Positions 51,788-60,649 of a DNA stretch of 64,000 nt are shown piece after piece. A program made the position numbers and the translations under genes. How positions within the stretch are numbered: the stretch's first letter is position 1; every line of letters begins with the position of its first letter. The DNA comes from Fusarium oxysporum f. sp. lycopersici 4287 (lineage: Eukaryota; Ascomycota; Sordariomycetes; Hypocreales; Nectriaceae). A model generated the notes under the pieces. It had not been told where the DNA came from. It made no database searches and saw only the letters and a list, made by a program, of their open reading frames with translations. The DNA lies in NCBI RefSeq assembly GCF_000149955.1, contig NC_031000.1, forward strand, positions 1,833,178 through 1,897,177, written 5' to 3'.

Positions 51788-53117
51788 ATGGACAGCCTGC
51801 CTCTCGAAGTTTTATGGCTTCTACTCGACTCACTATCTTCTTGCGATGTCTCCAAGCTGTCTGCAACTTGCAAGTCTCTGCACTTCAAATTATTGCCATT
51901 CTTATATCGCCACTTGCGAATCAACTTCCGACATGGTCGCGAAAGTAAAAGGAGCCTCCATATCCTGAGAGTCATGCACCAGAGGCCGTACTTGATCTCA
52001 CTCATCAGGAATATAGAAATCATAGATCAGGAGTTTGGATCGTGGTCAGATGGGCAATCCAACTTGCTAGACATCGCTCTTTCAAGCGTCATGAAGTATC
52101 CAAGCAAGATTCTATCATTCTCGACAGCGGTTCACTGGGTTCCCCGTGAAACTGTGTTCCGCAACCTTACTTCCCTTACCTATCTGGGAATACACACAGA
52201 TACTGAGGCTGCGTGGGTCCGTTGGCATCTACAAAACTGTTCCCGCCTTGCAGAGTTACGTCTTAGCTTTCCTCCATACGGCCCAAGACTCGCCAATGAT
52301 TGCTTTGACATCACTACTCTCAGTCATGTAAGAAAGCTCTCACTCGATTGTGTTCCTCTTTATAATTGGATGAAGCAACCGAAGTGGAGGCTTCAACTTT
52401 TGGATTTGAGACTCTGTCCAGGATCCGGCGGGTTTGTCAAGCAGATGATGTTGACGGAACAATTCAGGCATCTCCGGGTTTTCCGTTTAGCTGGACATCT
52501 GACACCTGACCTTCTGCAAATCCTAGTCTTTCATCTGTGCAGAGCGCCATTATTACTGGAGATGTGTTTGCGAGTAGGCAACATATACCAACCTATTAAT
52601 CTAGCTCCTTACTTCAAGTATTCTCCGTCGTTACGCGTTCTAGTCATAGACGTAAGACAGAACATCGCATTACCTGAAACAGCATTCAAGTTTGGCATTC
52701 GTGAGTTGGAAGCCATTGTCCAAGCGTGTCCCTCGTTGGAATTTCTGGGCCTCCCAATACACCTTGGTAACCCCCACTTCAGACGGTACCAGAGAGTCAA
52801 GCTATCAGTAAGCTTCTTTTTTCCATCGAGCAAAATAATACAACGGATTCTGAGTCTAACCTATATATATTCAGGAAAGCATCAAGTTCCGCCTAGGTTG
52901 CCTCCAAGGCATCCATTTGAGAGGCGATTGCACTCCGATAAGACGAGCGACAAACGATGCCAAACACCTAGCTAAGGGCTTAACCAGGTCAACAAAACTG
53001 AATATCTATATCAGCCACGGCTCAAAACTCCGCAAAGTCTCGTTCCAGAGATCTGCTAGAGCTCGCCAGCTGGACATAACAACGGATGAAAAGTCTCAAT
53101 GGTGCCTTGAATTGTGA
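51788..53117 (+). CDS. F-box protein with LRR-like region, two exons, 420 aa
   Basis: The exons are 51788-52807 and 52875-53117. The 67-nt GTAAGC...ATTCAG intron is phase 0 and moves the C-terminus to the frame ending SQWCLEL. The N-terminus is an F-box (DSLPLEVLWLLLDSLSSCD, then SKLSATCKSLHFKLLPFLYRHL). It is followed by irregular leucine-rich units (LTSLTYLGIHT, LAELRLSF, LQLLDLRLCP, LRVFRLAGHL, LRVLVIDV, LEFLGLPIHL). It should act as a substrate receptor of an SCF ubiquitin ligase; the target is unknown. It shares architecture but no close sequence identity with the F-box gene at 35.9 kb. Intact. Confidence 0.75.
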
Positions 53118-54182
53118 TGCGAATAGAAGAGGTCACTTCCTAATTTCCCTGAATCGGTATGGCTTTAATTAAGTAATCGTGTTGTGGCGTCAGCAACCAC
53201 AAATCTAACTGTTATTGTTCCACCATTAAATCATTGTTTCCAGCATTGACCCTAAGAATTGTCAGTGCATCGTGACGACACAGTCACTAGCTAGCTCCAA
53301 CCGCTCCAGGCTTTTAATCTCTTCAGAGATCGCAAGGCATTACACAATTATTTAAGGAAGGGCCAGTCAATCAAGTGGGTAGTACCAAAGATATCTTGAG
53401 CTGCGCATAACTTAAGGCTAAATTAAGTTACTTTTAATAATCCAATTTGCAGATCGTGACCTTCATTCTTCCTGTTGACCTGCCTTATCTCGGGTATCTG
53501 TGGCATGTTGATTAGCGGCCAATCAATACTGGAGCAAGCCCCGCTATGAAACCCGACCTGGTGCCTTGCGGTTGAAGTCTCCAAGAGGATCAACTCACAA
53601 AGCGCGCGACGATCACCCTTCGATGTTGATGAGCAGCTGTTGGTCGCCCATCCCCCCTTTCGTCAACTGAGACAACTCTCCCGTCATAGCCACCTCCTAG
53701 ATTCATGCAGCGATAAAACAAATGTTAGCCCGTGTGATTTAGTCTTTCCAGGCTGGAACAATTCACCAATCCCTTTGCTAGCTGCATGCAATGTAAATCA
53801 AGTTGAAGCCTGCAGCCATAGGCTCGCTCCTTTTTCCTGTAATGTAAGTAATAATGGCTCCATCAACCCCGCATGTGACGAACCTGCAGCCAACAGACAG
53901 AAAACCCTGGTACCGTTACTCTTTTGCCAAATTCAGTTAGAGGGTAACTGCCAAGACGGAAGCGGGGTAGAAGACATTTCGCTTCTTGAGATGCCGGATT
54001 TGAGTTTATGTGCCAAAAATGGGAGCTTGATGGAAGGGAAAACCAACAGGTAATAGATAACACGAGGATAAAGCAGATGGTAATCCGCCCCGAATTTGTC
54101 CATTTCTGCAACAATGGATCTCTTTCGTTGTTAATAACTTAAGTGCTACATCGGTGGCGTTACAAGCCAAGCCGTGCTATCA
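53118..54182. other. Intergenic, about 1 kb
   Basis: A 137-codon plus-strand frame (53640-54053) is Cys/Asn/Ser-rich but has no motif, no signal peptide and an antisense competitor. I do not call it a gene. The remainder shows nothing recognisable. Confidence 0.35.
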
Positions 54183-55157
54183 ATGAACTGCTACTCCAGC
54201 GGCCTGACCAACACTGGTCAACAGTCACCACTGACCATTCCCCGAGACCAATGGGGAATTGCCAGCTCGAGTAATGCACCCGGGGTCGCAGTATGCTGTT
54301 CTTTTTGCGGCGCATGGAGGGTTGTCCCTGTTATGGCATCCTCCAATCTGTTTCGCCCAGCGACGTACATGCCAAGTCAACTAGACTCTGGCTCAAATTT
54401 TATGTTTCCGCCCCTTAGCGAAGTCCTCCAACCCTTGAATTTCGGCCAAACAAATAATTTTACCCCGTCCGTCAACGAAGTCATGCAGCCACTGCAATCC
54501 AGTCAACAAACTGGTTTTTTTCAACCTCTCAATGAAGTCCTTGAACCCATGGGCGACCTCGCTCAGTTTAACAACACTCCCTCGTTGTCGACAGGTAACC
54601 CCATCCAGACACCATACATGCCCCATCCGACCATTTCAAACGACGTTCCAGACATGGGCGACTTGCCAATACAACCACAAGCTGATTGGCCCGTATACTC
54701 TAATCAGGACATCACTAGCCCTGCCTCTATACCGCAAAGCCGCTCTCCGACTAAAGGTATAAGTGGTGTTCAAGAGAATGGGACATACCCGAAAACAGTG
54801 TCTGCAGCGGCATCGGAAGACACCTTGCAGGCGCTTTTGGACCCTGATGAGGCAGATACGGAAGATGGATTGGATTCACTGACAGAAATAGAGCGCTGTG
54901 TTGTTCATCTCAAGCTGGAAAATTGGACCTGGCAAGCCATCACGGAAGAGGTCAACAAAATGGGAGACAACGTCAAGAAAGCGACACTAACCGTAAGGTT
55001 TCAAAGACTCAAACAGCGAAACAAGGCCGTTGCGAGACTTTTCACGCATCACGAGAGGACCGGTGAACAGTCGCAGAAGATGGTTCAATCAGCGAAGAAG
55101 AAACAAAGGTCAAAGAAAGGGAAAGGACACGTTTCAGCCATGATAGATCCGCTGTAG
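54183..55157 (+). CDS. Putative HTH-like DNA-binding regulator with NEV-x-x-PL repeats, 324 aa
   Basis: The first ATG in the frame is at 54183. The N-terminal half is Asn/Gln/Pro/Ser-rich and contains three degenerate repeats of about 20 residues: PPLSEVLQPLNFG, PSVNEVMQPLQSS and QPLNEVLEPMGD. The C-terminal part (DSLTEIERCVVHLKLENWTW, QAITEEVNKMGDNV, TLTVRFQRLKQRN) reads as a three-helix HTH or Myb-like domain, in which a hydrophobic residue, W and R-F-x-R-L-K would form the recognition helix. A basic KKKQRSKKGKG tail suggests nuclear localisation. The low-complexity half could be an activation region. The regulator role is inferred from this layout, not from a confirmed family. Confidence 0.55.
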   Translation: MNCYSSGLTNTGQQSPLTIPRDQWGIASSSNAPGVAVCCSFCGAWRVVPVMASSNLFRPATYMPSQLDSGSNFMFPPLSEVLQPLNFGQTNNFTPSVNEVMQPLQSSQQTGFFQPLNEVLEPMGDLAQFNNTPSLSTGNPIQTPYMPHPTISNDVPDMGDLPIQPQADWPVYSNQDITSPASIPQSRSPTKGISGVQENGTYPKTVSAAASEDTLQALLDPDEADTEDGLDSLTEIERCVVHLKLENWTWQAITEEVNKMGDNVKKATLTVRFQRLKQRNKAVARLFTHHERTGEQSQKMVQSAKKKQRSKKGKGHVSAMIDPL

Positions 55158-55263
55158 CAGGCTATATTCTAATTACAGTGCAACATATTCTTTATGTTCT
55201 CGTTCCTTCATCCATTCTGTTATTACCATGCTCCGTGTACCTCCAGCCCTAGGAAAGACATGC

Positions 55264-56211
55264 TTATGTCTCACGAGTAGGGCTGAGACATGCGTCGCTA
55301 AGCATGAGGTACCTAGTTTTTATATAAAAATGAAAGAATATACCAGTATATTCCAATTTCTCTTCTTTTGGAATTCTCTTTCCTGGGAATAATTGAATGA
55401 TTTCATCATTTCCAAGAACAGCGAGCTCGAGAAGCCACATTGCTGACCCATCGCAAGCCTCGCAGTTGAGCAGGTCGGGTAACCACTGATCTCTGAACTG
55501 GATATTCGATGAAGACCAGTGATCAGGACAGAAGTTGACCTTGTAAAATGGTTTCAGTCGAGAGGAGACTTCAAAAAGGTCAGATAACCACCATATGCTC
55601 TCGCTTTCCTGGATAATGTCTGAGACACTTGTAGCGCCAATGCTGATCTCCACACTGTAAGCGTTGAGATACTGAACATGGCCTAATACTGCATCTTCTG
55701 GTGTCATATTGGCCTGGTCTGGCTTGTCTGGCTTGTTGAGGCTAATCATCTCTTTGAAGCCTCCTGGAAGCCCCTTGAGCATACATAAAGACAAGTTCGT
55801 TGTGCTATCTCCTTCTGCTTCCCACGACAGAGTAAAGAATCTCAGGTCTGCGGACCGATCCTCAATGCCGGAAACCCAGTTGCGAGCTTGATAGCAGCGA
55901 GAAAAGTGATCGAAAGCCGTTCCCCGCTTAGGCTTTGTTACCAGCTCCGCATCAGTAATCAAATCAGCTTTGTAATCATCTGTGCCGAGGACAGTTGCTT
56001 GGGCTGGTGACATTTGCTTGTGATGGGTAGAAGATATTTCATTATAATTCGTGATCATTCTGTCACTAACATCGTGAATAGGATAAAGAGTTGCCCAATT
56101 GCTATTTCCACACTGTCCTGCTATAGATAGCATATTATATGGTGTTGCATGTTGAGTAAATAGAAGGGTGACATATAAAAGAATAAGCGACGGTCGGAGG
56201 AGATTTTCCAT
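55264..56211 (-). CDS. Hypothetical secreted protein, 315 aa
   Basis: The frame is open from 56241, but the first ATG is at 56211 (MENLLRPSLILLYVTLLFTQ), which gives a convincing signal peptide. The mature protein has seven to eight Cys (for example AGQCGNSNWATLYP, SRCYQARNW, LPDLLNCEACDGS) and looks like a compact globular domain with acidic stretches. There is no catalytic motif that I know and no transmembrane tail. It converges with the HTH-like gene (100 bp between stops). The role is unknown; an extracellular protein of accessory regions could act in host or microbe interaction, which is inference. Confidence 0.55.
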   Translation of the reverse strand: MENLLRPSLILLYVTLLFTQHATPYNMLSIAGQCGNSNWATLYPIHDVSDRMITNYNEISSTHHKQMSPAQATVLGTDDYKADLITDAELVTKPKRGTAFDHFSRCYQARNWVSGIEDRSADLRFFTLSWEAEGDSTTNLSLCMLKGLPGGFKEMISLNKPDKPDQANMTPEDAVLGHVQYLNAYSVEISIGATSVSDIIQESESIWWLSDLFEVSSRLKPFYKVNFCPDHWSSSNIQFRDQWLPDLLNCEACDGSAMWLLELAVLGNDEIIQLFPGKRIPKEEKLEYTGIFFHFYIKTRYLMLSDACLSPTRET

Positions 56212-56524
56212 ATTGCGATAATATGCGAGCAAATTATCCAATCTGCATTTGGATGCAAGCGATTCAGATATAGTTGTCCAAGATAGCGCGGCATCTCCCC
56301 ATCTTAATACCAGGCAGCGGTGGGCTTGTGTTATGTCAAGTTTCGATGAGTACAGGGTTTTTAGACAAGTAACCGCTTAACGGTTAGGATTATACCTAAA
56401 AACAGCTCACACCACAAAGCACTCTTTTAATCGGTATATTATCTTTTTTTTTTTCATAACCTGTTATATGTAATCCAAGCTACCTCGGATATCTAGTATC
56501 CACGAATCATCATGGGTATAAATA
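56212..56524. other. Intergenic, AT-rich
   Basis: A spacer between two minus-strand genes with a T10 run near 56445. It should contain the promoter of the secreted-protein gene and the 3' end of the MADS gene. Confidence 0.45.
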
Positions 56525-57265
56525 TTACATCAGCCAATTGCGTGGTGGAATTGATCTTGGAGACATTGCCAAGGATGGCAACCCTTCTATATATCCCAAG
56601 CTAGTACTGTAATCTGGCGAAAATATTGATTCAGATAATGGTTGAAAACCCAAGCCAGAGATTACTGGGGAGAATAGCCCTGGCACGTTGAGTGACAAAA
56701 TGTCGACTTGGTCTGTATCGAGCGCATCCCCACCTATACTGAGCATATTCGGATCGATGAATGAAGCCGAAGTCGGTAAGTAACATTGGATATCTCGTGG
56801 TGAAAAGCAGCTGGATGGAAGGTTCTCAGGTGCAAAAGTGTCAGCCAATGGCGTGTAAGGCTTCATAACATCCATTACAAGGCTGTCCGATGAGAACGCG
56901 TCAGGCAACTCTTCGATATCGTTATTGTTGCTCATTTGCGTCTGTGGTTGCTGTCTTGTAGCACCTACTATTGCTCCAGTTGCTGATGAGAGCGTCTCTG
57001 GAGATTCAGCTGACTCCCCAAAGTCTTGAGGCGCCACTCGATTTTCAGGATCGATATCGTGATATTTTAGATATAAGTCCTCCTTATTCGTCGTGAACGA
57101 GTACTGTGTCTTTCTTTCATCCTCGATGACCACATATACTTTGCTTCCAGTAAGAACTCCGAACTCCCATGCTTTCTTAAAGAGACCTGACTTTCGCTTG
57201 CCAAATGTAGCTCTGCGGGCCCGCTGGTCAATGATCTTCTTGATCTCAATTCGTCTTCTTCCCAT
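56525..57265 (-). CDS. MADS-box transcription factor, 246 aa
   Basis: The start at 57265 gives MGRRRIEIKKIIDQRARRAT, then FGKRKSGLFKKAWEFGVLTG and SKVYVVIEDERKTQYSFTT, a complete MADS box (residues 1-56) with the basic N-terminal helix, FxKRKxGLFKKAxE and the two beta strands. VLTG and YSFTT recall SRF/Mcm1-type boxes, while GRRRIEI recalls MEF2/Rlm1, so subtype assignment is open. The rest is Asn/Ser/Pro-rich and acidic, without a recognised dimer extension. It is much shorter than Rlm1 and close to Mcm1 in length. It should bind CArG-like sites as a dimer. Fungal genomes normally have two core MADS genes, and this one, in an accessory setting, is probably an extra copy. That is inference. 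Confidence 0.85.
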   Translation of the reverse strand: MGRRRIEIKKIIDQRARRATFGKRKSGLFKKAWEFGVLTGSKVYVVIEDERKTQYSFTTNKEDLYLKYHDIDPENRVAPQDFGESAESPETLSSATGAIVGATRQQPQTQMSNNNDIEELPDAFSSDSLVMDVMKPYTPLADTFAPENLPSSCFSPRDIQCYLPTSASFIDPNMLSIGGDALDTDQVDILSLNVPGLFSPVISGLGFQPLSESIFSPDYSTSLGYIEGLPSLAMSPRSIPPRNWLM

Positions 57266-57790
57266 GAATAACAGATGCAACTAGCTCAGTTAACTATTGC
57301 TTCCAAATCTGGGACTGATAAGGCATTTTAATAACTCTCTCACAATGCTCGTAACACTCTGTGACAAACTATTGGATGCTGCCAATCAAGACCAATGCCC
57401 TAAACATAGAATGAGTCATGATCAACATGAGCGCATGCTTTCATGCCCTTGGCAACAGCAACGCGGTACCTTACACAAACTGTCTATCAATTCCTGGGTA
57501 TACCCTATTACACTCGAACGAATTGTACTTCGTCAGATGTCACTGTCTCACGGCATGACCAGAGATAGTAGTAACGCCGATGAGGCGAGAAATCACTCGT
57601 TTCGATAAGGAAGTAGCTATCGAGCCAATGGGTCTTGCGAACTTCGGGTTTACGTGTCCATAGTTGAGGCGTCTGCTCAGAATAGCACAGAGATGGTAGT
57701 TAGGTCCAGATGATTAAGGTCAAATCTAAATCTGAAAGCGGGAGGTCATTTATTGCTTTATTTAGTTCTTGAAAAGCTAATAGTAGTTCC
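57266..57790. other. Intergenic
   Basis: No gene called. The minus-strand frame 57700-58017 reads SNDEELLLAFQELNKAINDL near its end and may be the shifted continuation of the CxxC mini-protein gene. Plus-strand frame 57297-57608 looks random. Confidence 0.4.
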
Positions 57791-58201
57791 TCATCGTTCG
57801 AACCAACTCGGCTTCGGACCGACGACAGGTGATTCCTCGGGTGTCTCAACAGATGACCCTGGGAGCTCGTGTATTGTCTCAGTCCGTGTAAGCTTTTTCG
57901 TCTCGAGGCTGATCGTGGATTCAAAGCACAGAGGGTTTTCTCTACCAGCTGTCGCATTCGTTCCATCAGTCCAAGGAGAATAATAATAGAGGTGGTGGTG
58001 AATATGCACCACTTCAAGATGCTTTGAGGGAACGCAACGTCGACATATTCCTGGCAGTTGCTGGCTGTCTGAAGTAGCTGGATGACGGCGTCTAAACTCT
58101 CGAGACCGCCTCCGCAGGCATATGGAGCATGTGTGGTGGACTGGTAGTTGAGGCATGATGAAGAGGTGGTTGTTTGTGAAATGGGGATGTTGGGTTTGCA
58201 A
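57791..58201 (-). CDS. CxxC...CxxC small fungal protein, 121-136 aa, possible frameshift
   Basis: ATGs at 58201 and 58156 are possible; the second (MPQLPVHHTC) looks more natural. The protein has a treble-clef-like pattern: CSIC, an Arg-rich spacer RRRSREFRRRHP, then GICRRC. I recall a similar short C-x2-C...RS...HP...GICRRC layout in orphan proteins of other filamentous fungi, but cannot verify it. After residue about 125 the frame stops in PKPSWFER, while the -1 frame continues with a helix-forming SNDEELLLAFQELNKAIN to 57700. A one-base indel near 57810 is therefore possible. The function is unknown; zinc binding is likely. Confidence 0.5.
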   Translation of the reverse strand: MQTQHPHFTNNHLFIMPQLPVHHTCSICLRRRSREFRRRHPATSDSQQLPGICRRCVPSKHLEVVHIHHHLYYYSPWTDGTNATAGRENPLCFESTISLETKKLTRTETIHELPGSSVETPEESPVVGPKPSWFER

Positions 58202-58311
58202 TGTATAAAAGTCTTTATTATCTCTGTTATATATCTAATTAGGTAATATTACTTTAAAGGTAAGATTTAATACTTATAAAATTTATATAAAATTTATTAA
58301 TATATAATAAA

Positions 58312-58917
58312 TTACTCTAAAGAGTTGCTTTTACTTTCCTTATTAGGGAGTGATACAACCTTACACCTTGCTAACAGCATTCTCATCTCAAAGGCCATCT
58401 CTTGGATAATAGCTGGCATTCCCAGCTCTAAAACGCAACCAACTAATGTCAAGAAGGCAGCCCAGGCCAACGACGAAGTAATTCCTAGAAATATAACAAG
58501 AGCACGGCAATATGCCGAGAGGTTGAGATATCCAAGGCCATAGAGATTAAAGGACCAGTCCCATACAATATAGGCTGTAAAAATAGAATAAATAGTGAAA
58601 CCCTCCATAATAAAGCAGAAGAGAGTAAAAATCACCCCTCTAACTAACAACCGTAACTCTCTTTGTATGCTATAGTAGGGCAACAATCCCCAGAGAACAA
58701 TAAGGAGGAAGGGCGTGTGAAGGCCAAGGCATACTTTCACGACGGTCAAATGAGGCAAGGATCCCTTATCCACAGTTTTTGTGACCATCTTCTGTATAAC
58801 CCATATAAAGGCAATAGGGGCTGCAGGAAACCCAACAAAGACAATAACAAGAGTTGCAATCTCAAAGAGAAAGAGCATCCCATAAAGAGATAGTTTTATA
58901 GTCTTAGTAACTTTCAT
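58312..58917 (-). CDS. Hypothetical four-TM membrane protein, 201 aa
   Basis: The ATG is at 58917, and AT-rich spacers lie on both sides. Four hydrophobic segments can be placed (GMLFLFEIATLVIVFVGFPA; VCLGLHTPFLLIVLWGLLPY; GVIFTLFCFIMEGFTIYSIF; ALVIFLGITSSLAWAAFLTL). A short amphipathic helix (MAFEMRMLLARC) and a polar Ser/Lys/Asn-rich tail follow. No family is recognised. The antisense frames at 58325-58893 are shadows. It sits between the CxxC mini-protein and the sirtuin, all minus strand. Confidence 0.55.
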   Translation of the reverse strand: MKVTKTIKLSLYGMLFLFEIATLVIVFVGFPAAPIAFIWVIQKMVTKTVDKGSLPHLTVVKVCLGLHTPFLLIVLWGLLPYYSIQRELRLLVRGVIFTLFCFIMEGFTIYSIFTAYIVWDWSFNLYGLGYLNLSAYCRALVIFLGITSSLAWAAFLTLVGCVLELGMPAIIQEMAFEMRMLLARCKVVSLPNKESKSNSLE

Positions 58918-59055
58918 TATAGGAATGCCTTTAAGAGAGAAAATAGAAATGCTTTTAGCTCTTGGTATCTTATTAATAATATACTTTTTATAAATAGTTT
59001 ATTTATCTTATTACTAGGTTTTATATTAAGGCTTTATTTTAGAAGTTATTACTAG

Positions 59056-59997
59056 TTACTCTTTAATCCCATAGAGATGAGCAAAGGTATCACATCTGGA
59101 AAGTACAACAAAGTCCCAGCATTTCTTCATATTACCTCCGGTTGGTGGGCAGTCAATGTTGAGCCATATGCAAATGCCCTGTCGGCGGCTATGGGTCGCT
59201 CTACATAACTCTTGAACAAGCTTGGCTGTTCCATGTACTCTCAGAGCTGTCCCAACAACTATTACAGCATCTGGGGAGGCCCTTACATCCGCCACAGAGA
59301 CCCGCCCAATAGCGTCTGCATCCCAAGGTTGCTCTGAGTAGAGTGATATTCGTGGCCGGAGCTTACCTACACTAAGGCTTCGCATCCCTCTGGATGATCG
59401 CGCCTCGCTATACACACGGCATTGATTGCAGGAGGGCATTTGATGACCTTGAAAGTCTGTTTGGCTGAAGTCACCAATATGTGAGCACTTGCTACAGTAC
59501 ACCTTACTCAGACTACCGTGAAGCTGTATTGTTTTTGGCCAGGGGCCTGTGAGACTCAGTGGAACATCCGTAGCAAGGGGCTGGATATTGACGTCAATGT
59601 CGTCTATATTCTGTGTATACAATCGCCGGATTTGCCCTCGCTTAGCAAGTTGGGCTATTAAGTGATGAAACGCTGTAGGCCTGGCAGAAGAGAATGTCTG
59701 AGACAATTCCCGAGTCATTGCCATAAACTGCTTTGTCTTTTGGTTATCTGAGAAGACGGAGGCATCGAGCATATACTTGGTAATGTACTTGCATCTCTCT
59801 ATATTGTCTTTTTCTTCGGCGGCATTTAGGCGCGAACGAAATTCTGGAATCCCAGCGGCCTCCGATATTCCAGCTCCAGCAACAATCACGATCTTTGTCT
59901 TCTTGCGTAACTCTTGGAAGAGTAACTGAAGATCATTGTTGTTCTGATGTCTTCCCGATGTTTTGCCGTTGAGCAAATCAATCCATCTTGGAGACAT
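59056..59997 (-). CDS. Sir2-family NAD+-dependent deacylase (Hst3/Hst4-like), 313 aa
   Basis: This is a single exon with an ATG at 59997. The Sir2 core is complete: GAGIS (41-45) and GIPEFRS (49-55) bind NAD+, TQNIDD (128-133), catalytic His in QLHGSL (H160), Zn ligands C168, C171, C190 and C193, and VGTALRVHG (248-256). The segment KLRPRISLYSEQPWDADAIG after the zinc site is the arrangement of fungal Hst3/Hst4 enzymes, which deacetylate histone H3 K56. Residues are within one conserved change of consensus at all catalytic points, so activity is likely. It lacks the long C-terminal extension of core Hst proteins. Substrate and localisation are inferred from the family. It is the last gene before the LINE relic. 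Confidence 0.85.
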   Translation of the reverse strand: MSPRWIDLLNGKTSGRHQNNNDLQLLFQELRKKTKIVIVAGAGISEAAGIPEFRSRLNAAEEKDNIERCKYITKYMLDASVFSDNQKTKQFMAMTRELSQTFSSARPTAFHHLIAQLAKRGQIRRLYTQNIDDIDVNIQPLATDVPLSLTGPWPKTIQLHGSLSKVYCSKCSHIGDFSQTDFQGHQMPSCNQCRVYSEARSSRGMRSLSVGKLRPRISLYSEQPWDADAIGRVSVADVRASPDAVIVVGTALRVHGTAKLVQELCRATHSRRQGICIWLNIDCPPTGGNMKKCWDFVVLSRCDTFAHLYGIKE

Positions 59998-60649
59998 AAC
60001 AAGTGAAGAGCTGTATAGGTCTTACTTGAGCTTGGAGCAAGAAGCGTTGTATGTAATAGAACAGAAAGTAATTAAAGCCAAGAATATATAAGCCTACAGG
60101 GGTAGCTCTACAAAAGAGCCTTAAGTAGGTGCCATATAGGTTCTATAATAGTTATAGTTAGGATACATGTAGTTATATTTAAGCTGCCTGTCTGATATAC
60201 TGTGTATTTTCTCTATTTTTGTATTATGTTACAACAGGGATTTGTCAATCAAGCTAAGACAAACTTGTTCCGGACTGTAGCTTTCCCAATTGCCGACGTT
60301 ACTGATCTGAGGCCTTCGAGCCCATATGTTATAATCAGTCTACGATACGCGACCGTTTGACATTTGTGAAACGACCAAGGTAGTCAAGAGCCAGCAGGGC
60401 AGGCTATAGTGGGCGTGCAAAAGCTCTGACACATTGAAAGTTTTGTATATCCAGGTAAAGAAGGGGAGTCTTTTAGAGGCACGCAAGAGCTGGTACGGCC
60501 ATGAGCTATCTACAGTCAAATAGACTCGACTGTCGGCGAGATCCGGAATCACGGTGGGGATTCCGTCACCGCGACGCGCGTTGGTCCTCGAGAGCTATGG
60601 AGCCGACGGCGAAAATACAGCAAACACTGCAGGTGACCGTTAAGAAGAC
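59998..60649. other. Intergenic upstream of the sirtuin
   Basis: An AT-rich promoter side of the sirtuin (59998-60240), then GC-balanced sequence that may already be LINE 5' material. No gene called. Confidence 0.4.

Noticed and set aside
53640..54053. 137-codon Cys/Asn-rich ORF
   Set aside because: No signal peptide or domain, and an antisense ORF of similar size overlaps it.
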